Source: Multifurca ochricompacta
Taxonomy: Eukaryota > Basidiomycota > Agaricomycetes > Russulales > Russulaceae
Reading direction: 5' to 3'
NCBI GenBank assembly: GCA_022496185.1
Contig: WTXG01000044.1
Coordinates: 62,001-126,000 of the forward strand
Length of the DNA: 64,000 nucleotides
Both the position numbers and the translations under genes were made by a program. Below the pieces are notes generated by a model that searched no databases, was not told the origin of the DNA, and was given only the letters and a program-made list of their open reading frames with translations. Positions within the stretch are counted from its first letter, which is position 1. Every line of letters begins with the position of its first letter. This document shows, one piece after another, positions 1-11,600 of this stretch.

Positions 1-37
1 AGAACCCGAGTCAGAATTAGAATATCTGACCGACTGA

Positions 38-1576
38 ATGGTGGCTTCTAGAAGTTCTAGAACACCCAACCCTCCATACTCTCGCTCCACTAGACCCTCT
101 CGATTACCTAGCCGAGCACCATCGCCTATAGAAAATTTAATCTCCCCTGCAATCGAGGCAGAACTAGAAGAGCAACAGTTTATCAGGAATTTAGCTTCCC
201 AGTTATCTGACGAATTACTCCGTCAAGCTGGTGTACCTGATATTACTTCTTCTACTTCCACTCCTTCCGATTCCAGCACTCCTACTCATCGTGACACTCC
301 TCCAGCCAGACAAAATAGTCCTACTAGTCCTATGGCTAGCACCACTCCCACAACCGGGCCCAGTGGACCCAGTACCAATCCCCCACCGCCAGCGCAGACC
401 CCGCTTACAATGACACCGGCAGAGCTTTGTAATATGATGGGTGCCATGATGGCCGCCATCACACAGCTCTCCGCGGACGTCCAAATAGTGGTCCAGCAGC
501 TTGGACAGCCAACCCCTCCCCAGACAGTCGGCTCTGGAAAAGATTCTTCCGTTGCTCGACCTGCTTCCTGGGATGGAAAGGGAAATTCAGCTGATGCCAG
601 ACACTTCCTGGCTGCATTCCATAATTGGGGATGGAACCAAAAGCGGAACTTGAATGACTATGACCCCACAACAACCAACTGGTCCAAGAGGGATGCAGAT
701 TGGATCTTGGCGGTCCTAAATTTAATGACTGGAGACGCACGAACGTGGGCTCTGCCGCATTTGGAGCAATTAAAAAACGGAGTTATTCCCTTTTCAGTGA
801 ATTGGGGTAACTTCAAACAAGCATTTACTTCGCGGTTTATACTGCATGACATTGGAGAAGCAGTGTGATCAGCGCTGAAGAAAATCCAACAAGGACGCCA
901 CAGCGTGGCAGAATACAAAGCTCGCTTCGACGAGCATTCACCTCAAACCAGATGGTCGGACTGTGACCTTTTCGATCAGTTCTACGATGGCCTTTCCGGC
1001 AAAATCAAAGACACCTTGGCCATTATGCCGGTGCAACCCACAGATATGCAGACACTCTTCACGTCTGCTCAGCTAATCGACCAAAGATTATGCCGAAGAG
1101 AAGCAGAAAAGAAGGGAGAAGTTCTCCCTGAACCAACCCAGCACCGAAAAGACCCCAATGCTATGGAGATCGATGCCTCCAAACAGCAACAAACAGGGTC
1201 TGGAAAGAAAAGCTTTTACGATTACAAAGCTGCCTTTAAAGGAAAGTGCACGGGATGTGGAAGCAGTGCCCATACTTGGGCGAACGGCAACCACAAAGAG
1301 CAAATCTGCAATCACTGTGGAAAGAAAGGGCATATTGCCACAGGTTGTTACCAAAAATGGGCTGGAAAGCCCAAAGCAGCAAAAGTCGCTGGCTCTGACA
1401 GCCAGGCATCTGCAGCTCCTCAAGCTGCTGCAGCAAGCACCCAGCCTACCCAGGCTGCTAATGCTAGCTCGACCTCCAAAAAGGGTAATGCGCCCGCCAA
1501 TAGCGACAACTCAGAGCTCCTGAAGCAGGTGGCCGACCTTAAGGCCCAAATTGAAGCTCTGAAGGCAAGTTTTTAG
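38..1576 (+). pseudogene. gag: element A gag (capsid/nucleocapsid), one in-frame stop
   Basis: This is the structural Gag polyprotein that would form the virus-like particle. It starts at an ATG that is followed by GTG-GCT, the same bases that open gag in the other gypsy elements here. The first 130 or so residues are Ser/Pro/Thr-rich; a retrotransposon capsid-like region follows (roughly residues 180-350). Near 1243-1350 there is a Cys-rich stretch ending in a canonical CX2CX4HX4C knuckle (C-N-H-C ... H ... C), and the C-terminus is a short Lys/Leu-rich, possibly coiled segment. A single TGA at 866-868 interrupts the frame; the frame continues on the other side, so it is probably a CGA-to-TGA mutation (EAV-R-SAL expected). 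Gag ends at TAG 1574-1576, where pol lies in the -1 frame. Confidence 0.88.
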
Positions 1577-2879
1577 TGGCTTCTTCGGATGTAGCCGCAA
1601 CCGAAGAAGCGGATATATGTGCTGTTTCTGAGACTGACTCGGATGACTCAATCGTATTTACATCTGCTTGTGAGATGAACAATAGTATTAGTGCTTCCTC
1701 TCATGTCCATAGTAGGGTTCGTTTCTTGCTTGATAAAATTGAAAAAGAAGAAAAAATCGATTCCTGCACATTACCAGTAATAAATAAATACAATCAGCAT
1801 TTCCATATTTACGTCACTCTCGAAGGACGAAACAAAAGCACCACTGTAGCGGCTATGATAGATTCAGGAGCAACAGCCATGTTCCTGGACTATAAGTTCG
1901 CCACCCAAAAGAAGATGCTTCTAGAACCATTGGAAAACTCAATTCGAGTACACAATATCGACGGCAGTCATAATGTAGCCGGAGATATCACCCACACAGT
2001 TACCCTCTTAGTCACTATAGGGTCAAGGGTAGAAAAACACCGATTCCTGGTCACAAGTCTAGGACCAGAGAAGGTCATACTCGGACTTCCATGGTTAAAA
2101 TATAGCAACCCTTCTATTAATTGGGAAAGGGGTGAAGTCACCCTGCAAGACTCCATTGAGAAAGACATCCTCATGGAGGACAAAAGCGACTGGTTTGCAG
2201 GAGTAGAACAAATATCGGCAAACAGATTAGAACACCAACAATTTGTAAAAGACGGAGTCTTGGACTGTACCACCGACGAGTTATGGTGTTGTGCAGGCTT
2301 CACCTACTCACAAGAAGCCTATGCAAAAGATTACCTAACTCATACGGAAGGAAAATCTTTTGAAGATTTGGTACCTCCACCATATAGAGACTTTGCATGG
2401 GTCTTCTCAGAAGAAGAATCCCAAAGGCTCCCTCAGCACCAACCATGGGACCATACTATAGACATTGTGCCTGGGTCGAAGACCCAATGGAAAGCCAAAG
2501 TCTATCCCATGTCGCCAAATGAGCAAGTAGAACTGGACAAGTTCCTGGAAGAACATCTCCAGAAAGGGTATATCGTACCATCTAAATCTCCGATGGCGGT
2601 ACCTGTATTCTTCATAAAGAAAAAGGATGGGAAAATCTGTCTCATCCAAGACTACAGACCCTTGAACAATATTACTGTCAAAAACAAATATCCACTTCCA
2701 CTTGCAGTCGACATTATCAATCGACTTAAGGGTGCAAAGATCTTTACCAAAATGGATGTACAATGGGGATATCATAACATCCGGATAAAGGAAGGAGATG
2801 AATATAAAGCGGCATTTTCCACCAACTGTGGTCTCTTTGAGCCACGTGTAATGTATTTTGGATTAACAAATAGCCCCGC
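1576..2879 (+). pseudogene. pol: element A pol, 5' part: protease and start of RT
   Basis: The N-terminal part of Pol lies in the -1 frame relative to gag, beginning at a T5 run at 1570-1574 that overlaps the gag stop. An aspartic protease is shown by the D-S-G-A-T motif near 1861-1875 and a downstream L-G-L-P-W-L flap/ILG-like motif near 2080. The RT opens with a K-K-K-D-G-K motif (about 2620) and continues through K-M-D-V-x-W-G-Y and F-G-L-T-N-S-P-A, where B interrupts it. The rest (YMDD onwards) is at 17679. No ATG is needed if pol is made by frameshifting. This portion has no internal stop. Confidence 0.88.
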
Positions 2880-3469
2880 TGTTACGTCCGGTGCGGGACG
2901 TTCCACACGACTTGTGTGACAGCGTGCTAAGTGGGTTTGGATAAGAGACCAATAAGATCCCTTGGAGTCGAGAGGGTATGAGTCAAAGTCCTAGGGGCTG
3001 TACCCTAAGACGATGTTGAGCGGAAAGTGCCAAAAGCACTGAGACAGGCAGACGTTCAAGGGACAAAGGGAAGTCCAGAAGACAAGCACCGATGTATTCA
3101 ATAAGTCGAGTCTGAGGTCTACAATGTAGCTACAGCGGGCTTATATACGTAATCGAGTGGGCGTCTAAAGATAAGATAACCTAGAATCATGTGGGCCCGA
3201 ATATACGAAAGCGGAGGGCGTAAAGCCGTGCTTCTGATAGGGAATTAAGTAAGTGTCCGGTCTTAGAGATAAGGGATAAGAGATAAGCAAACGGCAGGCC
3301 AAACATAAGTACAGCAATATAAACAATAGCAAAGACGGTCACGGGGAAGGAAGCAAGGCACGTGAAGGATCCCACGATGGAGACGTGATCTGGTAGTGGA
3401 GAGTAGGTGGTAGGGAGGGGTCGTCATTGGGTAAAAAGAAAAAGACAGGGAGGGACGGGGTTCGTAACA
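2880..3469 (-). repeat. element B 3' LTR
   Basis: This 590-bp LTR begins TGTTACG and ends GTAACA on the + strand. It is nearly identical to 17085-17673. Reading on the minus strand it contains a TATATAAG-like box followed 34 nt later by the 11-nt AGACTCGACTT primer segment. The start is fixed by the CCCGC duplication. Confidence 0.95.
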
Positions 3470-3500
3470 TCACCCCCTCTTCTGGTTCTAGCAGACCTGG
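3470..3500 (-). other. element B polypurine tract and short 3' leader
   Basis: On the minus strand, the bases just upstream of the 3' LTR read CTAGAACCAGAAGAGGGGGTGA. The AGAAGAGGGGGTGA core is a polypurine tract that would prime plus-strand DNA synthesis. The same tract abuts the 3' LTRs of C and F and, in a variant form, those of D and L. Confidence 0.85.
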
Positions 3501-4733
3501 CTAGAAACGACTCGTACCGTCATCATCCTGTACCAGCTCCAGGTAATCGTCAGCTACATTACGGTCATCCATGCTGTACGACTCCAACTCCTGCGGGCAC
3601 GCGTGGGTACGAAGAAATCCATATGGGCCGCACTGGCCGCATGCGCGGCATAAGTCGTAGACGGGGCAGTCAATTTCTTTATGCCCGGCGTTGTGGCGAA
3701 GGCACTTGCCACACCAGCCTGATGGATTGTTGATCGTCGGGGCCACTCCTACGCGTCGGAAGATACAGTGTCGGCTCCAGTGGAGATTGCTTCGGCAGTG
3801 TCGACACCACTTGCGGTTGAGGGGGCAGTTCCAGCTTATGTGATACTTGCTATCACATCGCCAGCAGGTTTCCCCGCGCGGGTTCTCGTGCAGCCGTGGC
3901 ATCTCAAGCCGGGTCGGCAGCAGCGTCGGGGCCGCACCCAAGGTTCGAGGGGGGAGGGGTCGTGCATAAGTGTCCGCGTACCTTTCAGCAATAGTCTGGT
4001 ACGCATCCCCCGCTTCCAACCTCTTTCTGATGTCCACAATCTCCGACTCCAGCTGAAACATCCCATTTGTCAGCCTTGCCATCATCTTCGCGTGCTCCTT
4101 GTACTGTTGGTTTAGCGTCCTCCTCAAGGTGATACTCTTCCTCAACCTCATAACTTCTGCCTTCAAGTGCGGTAATCTCATGTCGTTCATCACCTCGTCG
4201 ATCGCGAAGGCATGACAGTCCTCCGCGGCAAGATGACCCAACTGTTCATCAGTCAGTGTGTGATGGAGTCGACCAGTATACCTTTCCTCCAGGTAGACGG
4301 GAGCTCCGTAGACCGGCCCGTCCTTCTTCATACACCCCGCCACATCCATCCCGCCATTGGTATAGTAAATGTACTTGGCGATAGCTGTGGATCCATCGGC
4401 CATTGTGATTTCCAATGGGAAGTACATCGACGAGTTGGGGTTGTTGGGGATGAATGGGAACTCAGGGGCTTCGTCGTCGATCTCTCCGTTGAGCAGGTCG
4501 TTGGGGTGGGGGTCTTCGCGATGGGTGAAGTCATTGTTCGGGTTCGGGGATTGGTTTTTGACGCGGGCCTCAGCGGCATCATAGTCGATAGGGGAAGAGG
4601 GGCGCGTGGAAGGATGAGCAGAGGGGAAATTCTCGACAACTACGTTTGTGGCAGTGAAGGCGTCGACGGCGGCATTGGCAGCAATGAAAGACATGATAGA
4701 TTGGATGGTGGTAGGACTTTGCTGAGAGAGCAT
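3501..4733 (-). CDS. element B ORF3: coiled-coil, four-zinc-knuckle accessory protein
   Basis: This 410-residue open frame lies downstream of pol and before the polypurine tract; it starts 40 nt after the pol stop. I do not recognise a named family. N-terminal residues 1-75 are Ala/Ser/Pro-rich and acidic. The middle has a conserved block (YF-PLEITMADG, NGGMDVAGCMKKDGPVYGAPVYLEERYTGRLHH). A Leu/Lys/Glu-rich stretch around residues 185-260 looks like a coiled coil. The C-terminal third has CX2CX4HX4C twice, then CX2CX6HX4C, then a CX2C...HxC cluster, and ends in an acidic tail. No signal peptide or membrane segment is visible, so it is not an envelope protein despite its env-like position. It is fully open, unlike gag and pol of the same element. 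A nucleic-acid-binding role is inferred from the knuckles only. Confidence 0.85.
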   Translation of the reverse strand: MLSQQSPTTIQSIMSFIAANAAVDAFTATNVVVENFPSAHPSTRPSSPIDYDAAEARVKNQSPNPNNDFTHREDPHPNDLLNGEIDDEAPEFPFIPNNPNSSMYFPLEITMADGSTAIAKYIYYTNGGMDVAGCMKKDGPVYGAPVYLEERYTGRLHHTLTDEQLGHLAAEDCHAFAIDEVMNDMRLPHLKAEVMRLRKSITLRRTLNQQYKEHAKMMARLTNGMFQLESEIVDIRKRLEAGDAYQTIAERYADTYARPLPPRTLGAAPTLLPTRLEMPRLHENPRGETCWRCDSKYHISWNCPLNRKWCRHCRSNLHWSRHCIFRRVGVAPTINNPSGWCGKCLRHNAGHKEIDCPVYDLCRACGQCGPYGFLRTHACPQELESYSMDDRNVADDYLELVQDDDGTSRF

Positions 4734-4772
4734 GTACTGGGGGTTTCTTCGGGGTCTGTGGATTGGTTCCTT

Positions 4773-7545
4773 TTAACTGTCTCTGGGTGCTTCTGGATGT
4801 CGGTCGTGGAACTCCGAGATAAGGACTGGGGCAAAGATATCCCGGGCAGGCTCCCACGAGTTGTCAGAGTCTGGGAATCCTTTCCACTTGACTAGGTAAT
4901 GTAGTTTGCGCCCTCGGCCTTGTCGTCTCGAATTTAAAATGCGTTCCATTTCCCACTCTTCTTCTCCATCGATAAGGTCAGGTGGGGGTCTCGAGAAGTT
5001 TTCTCCATGCAGGGTCGTTTCCTTATATGGTGTGAGCAATTTGGCATGGAAGACTGGATGAATGTGCCATGTAGGGGGGAGTTCAAGTTCATATGACACA
5101 TCTGACAGCTTCCTTGTTATCTTGAAAGGTCCGTGACGTCGGGGCGCTAACTTGGCTGTCGGGTGTGACGTGTGAATGTTCTTCCCTTCCAACCATACCA
5201 TGTCATTGGTCCGATAAGGCGTAAACCTTGTAGGCTTCTCTGCCAGGGTCTTTTGCACTTTCAATAAGTTCTCATTGGCCGATTTCTGAATCTCTTCCCA
5301 TTGGTTGATACGCTGTGTGGCTGAAGGGACGTTCGTCGGCTTTCCGGTCCATGTGGCTTGAGGCGTCCATCCCATGATAAGTGAGAATGGGGAGTGTTTC
5401 GTGGTGCCATTAGGCCAGGAGTTGTGTGCAAATTCTGCCGTTGCGAGCCAGTCCGCCCAGTCGTCCTGTCGTCCGTTGCACCAAAATCGAAGATACTGTT
5501 CAAGCCACTGATTTGTTCTTTCTGACTGTCCATCCGTCTGTGGGTGATACGCCGTGGAGATGTTTTGTGCGATGTTCAGTGTTCTGCAGAGTGCCCTGGC
5601 AAACGCGGACGTGAAGCGTGGGTCACAGTCTGAGATGATCTTTTCAGGGAGGCCATAGTGTCTGTAGACATGATCTAGGTAAAGCTTGGCCACTCCTTCT
5701 GCCGTAATGGACTCATTGCAGGGTATGAACAGCGCTGCTTTTGAACAGTCGTGGTCAGTGATGGTCAGGATTGAGTCGAAGCCTCTAGAAGTGGGGAGTT
5801 TGACGATGAAGTCCATGGCTATGGTCTGGAATGGTTGTGAAGTCGTTGGTGTGATTGGGAGTAGTGCCGGCGGGTGTGGGTGTGTATTCACTTTGTTGGC
5901 CTGGCAATCCGCACATCCTTTCACATATTCTTCCACATCCTTCTTCATGTTCAGCCACCAGTAGTCTCGTTTGGCGAGGGCGTAGGTGTTAGCGATGCCG
6001 GGGTGGCCTGCCGAAGGGAGGTCATGGTGAAAATGGATCACCCCCCTCTTAATGTTGTCGCCACCGGTGACAACGAGTCGATCCCCGTCCTTCCACCAAA
6101 GGCCGTCAATTTTCTTCAGGTTATGTGCCTCTGCCCAAGTTTCGCACAGTTGTTGATTCATATTTTGTGATACTTGGGTCCACAGATCCATGTCATGAAG
6201 ACTGACGATGGCCGTCCTCGTAAAAACCTCTTCCGGGAGTACTGTTACATCATTGTTGTCCTCTGCACCGTTATTTAAATCAGGTCGTCGTGACAGGGCA
6301 TCTGCGCGAGCATTACGACTTCCAGCAACATGCTTCAATTCAAAGTTGTACTCTTCGAGCTCCAAGACTTCACGAGCAACTCGCCGGCTTATTTTATGGG
6401 GTTCCTTCCAATATAGTAGATTGGAGTGGTCGGTGTGGATGATGGTCTTGTGAGGGGTCCCTGCTAGGTACGGCCGCCAGTGTCGTAACGCTTTTACTAT
6501 GGCCAGCAACTCTCTATCCCAGATGTCATAATTTCGTTCCGCAGATGAGAATGTCTCCAAGTAAAAGGCTACAGGGTGGAGAAGTCCCATCGCGTCTCAT
6601 TGGTTCAATACGGCACCATTTGCAAAGTGAGATGCGTCGACTTCAAGTTCAAAAGGTTTCTGCAGATCCGGTTGTAAGAGGACTGGTTCTGTGCCGATGA
6701 TATCACGAATCTGGTTGAAGGCCATTTGTTGCTCCTCTGTCCAATGCCAAGGGACGTCTTTCTTCAGCAATCCATTTAGTGGTTGGGCGATCCCTGAGAA
6801 TCCTCGGATGAAGCGTCGATAGAAGTTGCAGAAACCAATGAACGACCACACGTCTTTGACACATGTAGGCACTGGCCATTCCCGAATTCCTTGTACCTTT
6901 ACAGGGTCCATCCGCACCTGTCCTCCCTCCAGGATAACTCCTAGATACTCTACACTCGATTGTTCAAATGAACACTTGGCAGGTTTAAGGTATAAGTCGT
7001 GTTCACATAGGATATCCAGCACCTGATGTACTCGTTCTCGATGATGGGCTAGGTCATTCTTGGTAGCGACCAATATGTCGTCCATATAAACCACTACTTC
7101 GCCAGTAAGAATGAGATCGTGGAATATGTGGTTCATCATGGATTGAAACGTTGCCGGTGAGTTCGTAAGGCCAAAGAACATGACATTCGGCTCGAACAAT
7201 CCTTGATTGGTCTTAAATGCCGCTTTACATTGGTCACCCTCTTTGATCCTGACATTGTTGTAGCCCCATCGTACGTCCATTTTCGAGAAGAGGGATTTGT
7301 CCCTCATGGTGTCAATGAGTTCGGAAATCAGTGGCAGAGGGTAGGCATTCTTTACAGTGTACGCATTGATCTTGCGGTAGTCCTGGACAGGTCGCAGTTT
7401 GCCATCCTTTTTTTTGATGAAGAAAAAGGGTGAGGCATACTGCGACTTGGATGGGCGAATGTATCCTTTGGCCAGATGTTCCTCCAGGAATTCCATAAGT
7501 GCGGCTTGTTCGGACTGGGACAGGGGGTAGATTTTACAGTCTATG
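4773..7545 (-). pseudogene. pol: element B pol, 3' part: RT, RNase H, integrase, chromodomain
   Basis: This is the continuation of B pol after the L insertion. RT runs from about 7480 ([17 protein letters not shown], then [11 protein letters not shown] near 7090). RNase H has F-E-L-E-V-D-A-S and the D-R-E-L-L-A-I region. Integrase has the HHCC zinc domain (HHDLPSAGHPG ... CADCQ), then the D, D (S-D-C-D-P-R-F-T) and E (D-G-Q-S-E-R-T-N-Q) catalytic positions. A chromodomain (Y-L-V-K-W-K-G-F-P-D-S-D-N-S-W-E-P) ends the protein; chromodomains steer integration to marked chromatin. One TGA at 6597-6599 replaces an Arg (Q-R-D in the sister copy). The frame ends at 4773-4775. Confidence 0.93.
6037..6050 (-). 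other. candidate central polypurine tract in B integrase
   Basis: The minus strand reads AAGAGGGGGGTGAT here, inside the integrase coding sequence at residues K-R-G-V-I. It nearly matches the 3' polypurine tract of the same element (AAGAGGGGGTGAT). It lies in a stretch of about 60 nt that is identical at nucleotide level to element D. Confidence 0.55.
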
Positions 7546-8676
7546 TGTAACGCTCAGCAGGGCGTTTCCTGTGCGACATGCACGGGTCCGCGGGATCCGT
7601 TCAGGGCCTCGGCTGCGGGAGTGGGCTCTGTACTCCCGGGACAGTGCCTCTGGGCTCATGACAAGCCCGGCACAGCCTGGCAAGCTGCACCAGGCCTTCT
7701 TAGCATCAGAAGGGAGAGGATCTGCACCATAACCAGGTGCTGAGGGAGACGGGAAGAGTCAGTCAAAGGGAGCTAATCCCCTCTGACTGTTAAGCTGGAA
7801 TCAGGCTTAGCTGCAGTGCTAGAAGCACACCAAGCAGACTAAAGCCAAAGGGAATGAAGGGAAAGGGGACAGGTTCAAAAGGAAAGGTGCACACCCATTG
7901 CCAGAGGCAATGGGGTCCCTTCAGGGAGGTCAAAAGTGTAAAGGGGCAAAGGGTGCAGTGGATTTCCGAATCAGAGATATCTAGGCTGAAGGTACAAGAT
8001 GTCAAGTCTGGGGTTCTACTGACTGTCTACAGGGTCTTAAGTACTGTATCAGAGATCTGGTACTGTAGATAATCAAGTCCTTATCATCCAATAGTAGCTA
8101 AGATGTTAAATATAGTCCATGATAAGGATAAGCCTTATCAGAAGCATAGTCATGTGGGGCAGCCCCACAGGAGTCCTATCAGTGTGGGAATACTCCCACA
8201 GGAGTCAGAGAAGAGGGTCAAGTGATTGATGGGTCAGATGATCTAAGGGGTCATGATCAAAGCCCAAGATCACATGGTCAAAGAGGTCACATGGTCAAGG
8301 GTCACATGATAGGTCATGTGCCTACAGGTCATGTGGCCTGGAGGGGCAAATGCAAGCCAAAGTTGTCTTGTATTCAGAGTCAGGTTTGGCAGGGACAGTG
8401 TCAGAGATCCTATGGGTGTCAGCCACAGGGACAGGGTACAGATGCTGGCCAAAACAGAGGCCAAGCATCAGGGGAAAGGGGAATGCAGCCATCAGCACAG
8501 TAGCTGAACTATCAGTGAGTCAGGTGCAGGTATCAAGGGTAAGGGGTCCTGAGAGCATCATGTCACAGGCATCAGGCAGTAGAGTTATAGAGGCAAGGGT
8601 CATATGTGCAGAAGGCAGAGGTCAGGAGTGGGTATGGCATCAAGGAAGGGTCAGGGAAAAGAGTGGGGTTGTAACA
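7546..8676 (-). repeat. element L 3' LTR
   Basis: This copy begins TGTAACGCTC and ends TTGTAACA on the + strand. It differs from 13693-14858 by about four transitions and by the absence of a 35-bp segment; the segment is bounded in the right LTR by direct copies of CACAGGCATCAGG, so this copy probably lost it by slippage or recombination. Apparent short ORFs in it are in LTR DNA and are not genes. Confidence 0.93.
8271..8335. promoter_or_regulatory. cluster of five CACATG/CATGTG E-box motifs in L 3' LTR
   Basis: CACATG occurs at 8271, 8288 and 8303 and CATGTG at 8315 and 8330, that is five E-boxes spaced 12-17 bp. Most are in a GGTCACATG-type context. The same array is at 14418-14482 in the 5' LTR. 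Confidence 0.45.
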
Positions 8677-11600
8677 TCACCCCCTCAACAGGCTCTAGCT
8701 GGCCCAGCTAGACATGCACGTCACGAGGTGGTTCACAAGGAGGTAATGTTGTTTGTTGTTATCCAGTCAGTTGTTCCTGTGCATCCAGATTGTTGCCCAT
8801 GGTTGTCGGCCCATCAGGCCGTCAGGCTCATGCTCGAGTGTGCAAAAGGTGTTGGTACAGGATGGGGAAGGACCAAGCTAGAGTAGGGACCAGGACCGGC
8901 AAAGTCGCGCCTAACACGACTTTCGAAATCGCGTGACGTCGTAGAGCCGACGTTGAGCTGCCATTCGAGGTAAGAACACACCTCTTTCTCCATCTGACTG
9001 GTTTCCGAAGGGCGGACATGCCTTGACCGACAAGACGTCACGCCGCGTCGTCACAAATAATCTTGGAAGCAAGCATGAGTGTAGAGATAAATAATCGATG
9101 ACCGGAAGACTCTTTGGTTGTGGGAATGCGGGTCTCCAAGCGCTGGAGAAGATAGAGGGCAGGGAAAGTGACGGAAGTGTTGAGTCGGATACGATGAAGA
9201 GTGTAGGCAATGAAATGATTCAATCAAGGGGTTGGCGTAGGTGAAGGCGATATGAGAGGAGGGGGGTGTGCGTCCACAGAGGTCGGCGCGTTCTTCGTAT
9301 GTCTGTCTGGTCGGGGCGTTTGCAACTTCTTCTCCAGTGGTGACTGTCACTCGAGTTGATCGGGATTCGTCCTAGTGTTGTAGCAGGCATTTCAAGAGTC
9401 GTAGACGTATGGAAATGGTTGGGATGTTCAGCCAGAACAGGCCTGTGCAGCCGTGCATGTTCTTCGTTTCCAGCTCGGGCCCAGAAGGCCGTTCTCCTAT
9501 CGACGGCGTTGGTCGTTCATTGGATTGCGTCAATCATCGTTCATGCTTTCTTCCGACATCTGTCCCACCACCTCACACGGCGACATGGGTATTGGGATCT
9601 GGGACGCGTGGTCGAATCGCGACAGACGCGGCCTTGTGTTCTCTTCTGGTCAGGATCTTCGTGGGCATTCTAGTGAGTGACCGTAGGCATTGGTGTGGAT
9701 CTCGGGTACTCCGCGTGCGAATCGGACTTCCGCGGTGTTTGCCAAGTTTCGATCTTTCCCCTTAGGCAGTGATCTTTGGCCAACGTTGGTCGGGTACAGA
9801 GTCTTTCCCGTGAGTGTCAAAGGCTCTTCAGGTCGTGGATCGTTGTAAAGATACAAGTGGGCAGCAAGCTACTAGGCCTCAGGGTTGTTCAAACTGTGTT
9901 GTGACAGCACGTCTTCTTCATGGAGAGTAGAATACATCGAGGGCTTCAGTATATCTTCCTCAAGCTTCAGTAACCGCTCAAGGTCTTTGTGAATCTTCAA
10001 CGTATGGGCTGTGTTTCATCTTCAGGTGTGAGTGTGTCTGTATAGGTGGCTTTCAAGGGTGAGGCGTCGTTGATAGGAAGGAAGGGGAGTATGGGGGAGC
10101 ATCATTTCATCCGAGACAGAAACCTTAGTTGCCTGGCGTTCTGGTGATACGGGTAGTAACAACTGGGCGATTGTCGTGGTTTTTCTGGTCGGGACGTTCA
10201 TTCTGTCTTCTCTAACTGTGTTGGATATTGGAGTCGACGAAGGTTTTCAATACGTGGAGTATACGGTTTTGTGGGACTCGTGAGTCGTCATGACTGCACG
10301 AGTGGCAGGCTTGTAAGGTCCCTAGATTGTCCTCTCGTCGGGAGTCTTTGGCATGTCGTCTGAGTCGTATCGGCGGACATCAAGTTGCATAATCACTGTG
10401 GCCTCTTTTGGTCAGGGTCGTCGTAGAGGGCTCGTCTGGTGATAACAGATGGCGTTTTCAGCAAGCGTCGAGGGGTTCAAGGGCTTCTTCGCAGGTTCAA
10501 GAAACGTTTCCCTTGGCTCAGAAGGCCGCTGGGACGTATTAAGAGTCATTCGGCACATTCTTCGTGGATAGGTATGTCAATTTAGGTGATGCCGGCAGAC
10601 ATCCGGCTGTCTGGTCTTCCGAACTTCTTCTGGTCAGGTTCATCGTTGGCGGGGTTGTCTGGTACAGTAGGTGCCGGAAGAGGGAGGGAAAAGGGAAAAG
10701 GGAAAGAAAAACGAAAGGAAACAGGAATTCACCCCCCTGTTCAGGTTGTCAGCACCGCGGACAATGAGAACGGGGGTCGCGCGCTCGGTCTTTGGGTCTA
10801 CCGAGTGGCCAGGTCGTTGTTTATGATATCCATCAAATTCGGTTCGCTTTTATTTAGGGTGCGGCTGTCTGGGTCTGTGAGTGCGTCGATATGTTGGGAG
10901 GGGAACTACAGGGTCATGCTCCAGGTCTCCAGGGCTTCGGATCATCACATTTCTGCCTGTCTTCGTATCAGATTCTGAGCCTCATATTCATCCCATCATC
11001 AGATAAGTTCTTCTGCTTCCGCCGGTTCTGTTGCTGCTTCCAAATCTTCTTGACTTTCTCCAGTTTTTATGGCAACTGGTAGGGGCAACTGGGGATGTAG
11101 AAGGATGTTGTCAAGGTGCCCGTATCACTGGGGAAGATTCTTATCAGGGTGTTAGCGTCGTACAGAGTGGTTGACATGAGTTTCCGTCTTCTCCGTGTCA
11201 GATGGGTGAGGCAGGCGTGGTGTGGGATAGTTCCTCCTAATCATCGCAGATGTGCAAAGTCTCAGCTCCTCAGAGCGGCGGTCGGTAGGGGTCATCGTAT
11301 CGTTAATAGGTCGCTGGTTTATGAGTGGCCAGAACTCAGTGGGCAGGAAGTTTGACACTGGTGCATCTGGGGTTCATGATGTAGGGTGCTTCAGTTCTGG
11401 AAAAGCTTCCGCGTTCGGTTCAGAGCGCGTGCACTGCGCTGCCAATCTTCGCAACCCGGGAGATGATTATCCTCACGCGGGTACATTCGTCGGGTCTTCG
11501 TGTCTGCAATTGATAGCCCGTCCAAGGGATATCCAAGTTCCCTACTTGTACGTTCATTCTTCATGCAGTACATCACTCTTCTGGCGCAACCTGGGAGGCG

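Larger units (their letters stand above)
1..2879 (+). mobile_element. Ty3/gypsy element A, left part
   Basis: This is the 5' portion of a gypsy-type LTR retrotransposon: gag, protease and the start of reverse transcriptase in sense order. Its 5' LTR lies beyond the left edge. The element stops at 2879 because element B is inserted in the RT. The RT reading resumes at 17679 without loss: residues N-S-P-A lie on the left, T-F-Q on the right, and CCCGC is duplicated at 2875-2879 and 17674-17678. Its protein differs clearly from B, C, D and F, so A is a separate gypsy lineage. Confidence 0.93.

Noticed and set aside
3407..4895. + strand frames such as 4212-4895 opposite ORF3 of B
   Set aside because: Antisense shadows of ORF3; the minus-strand frame is conserved across five copies and the plus-strand one is not.
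8222..8886. Overlapping + strand open frames in the L LTR (and copies at 14369-15047)
   Set aside because: They lie in LTR DNA in the U3/R region, have no motif, and the same frames appear in both LTRs because the LTRs are duplicated. They are not genes.
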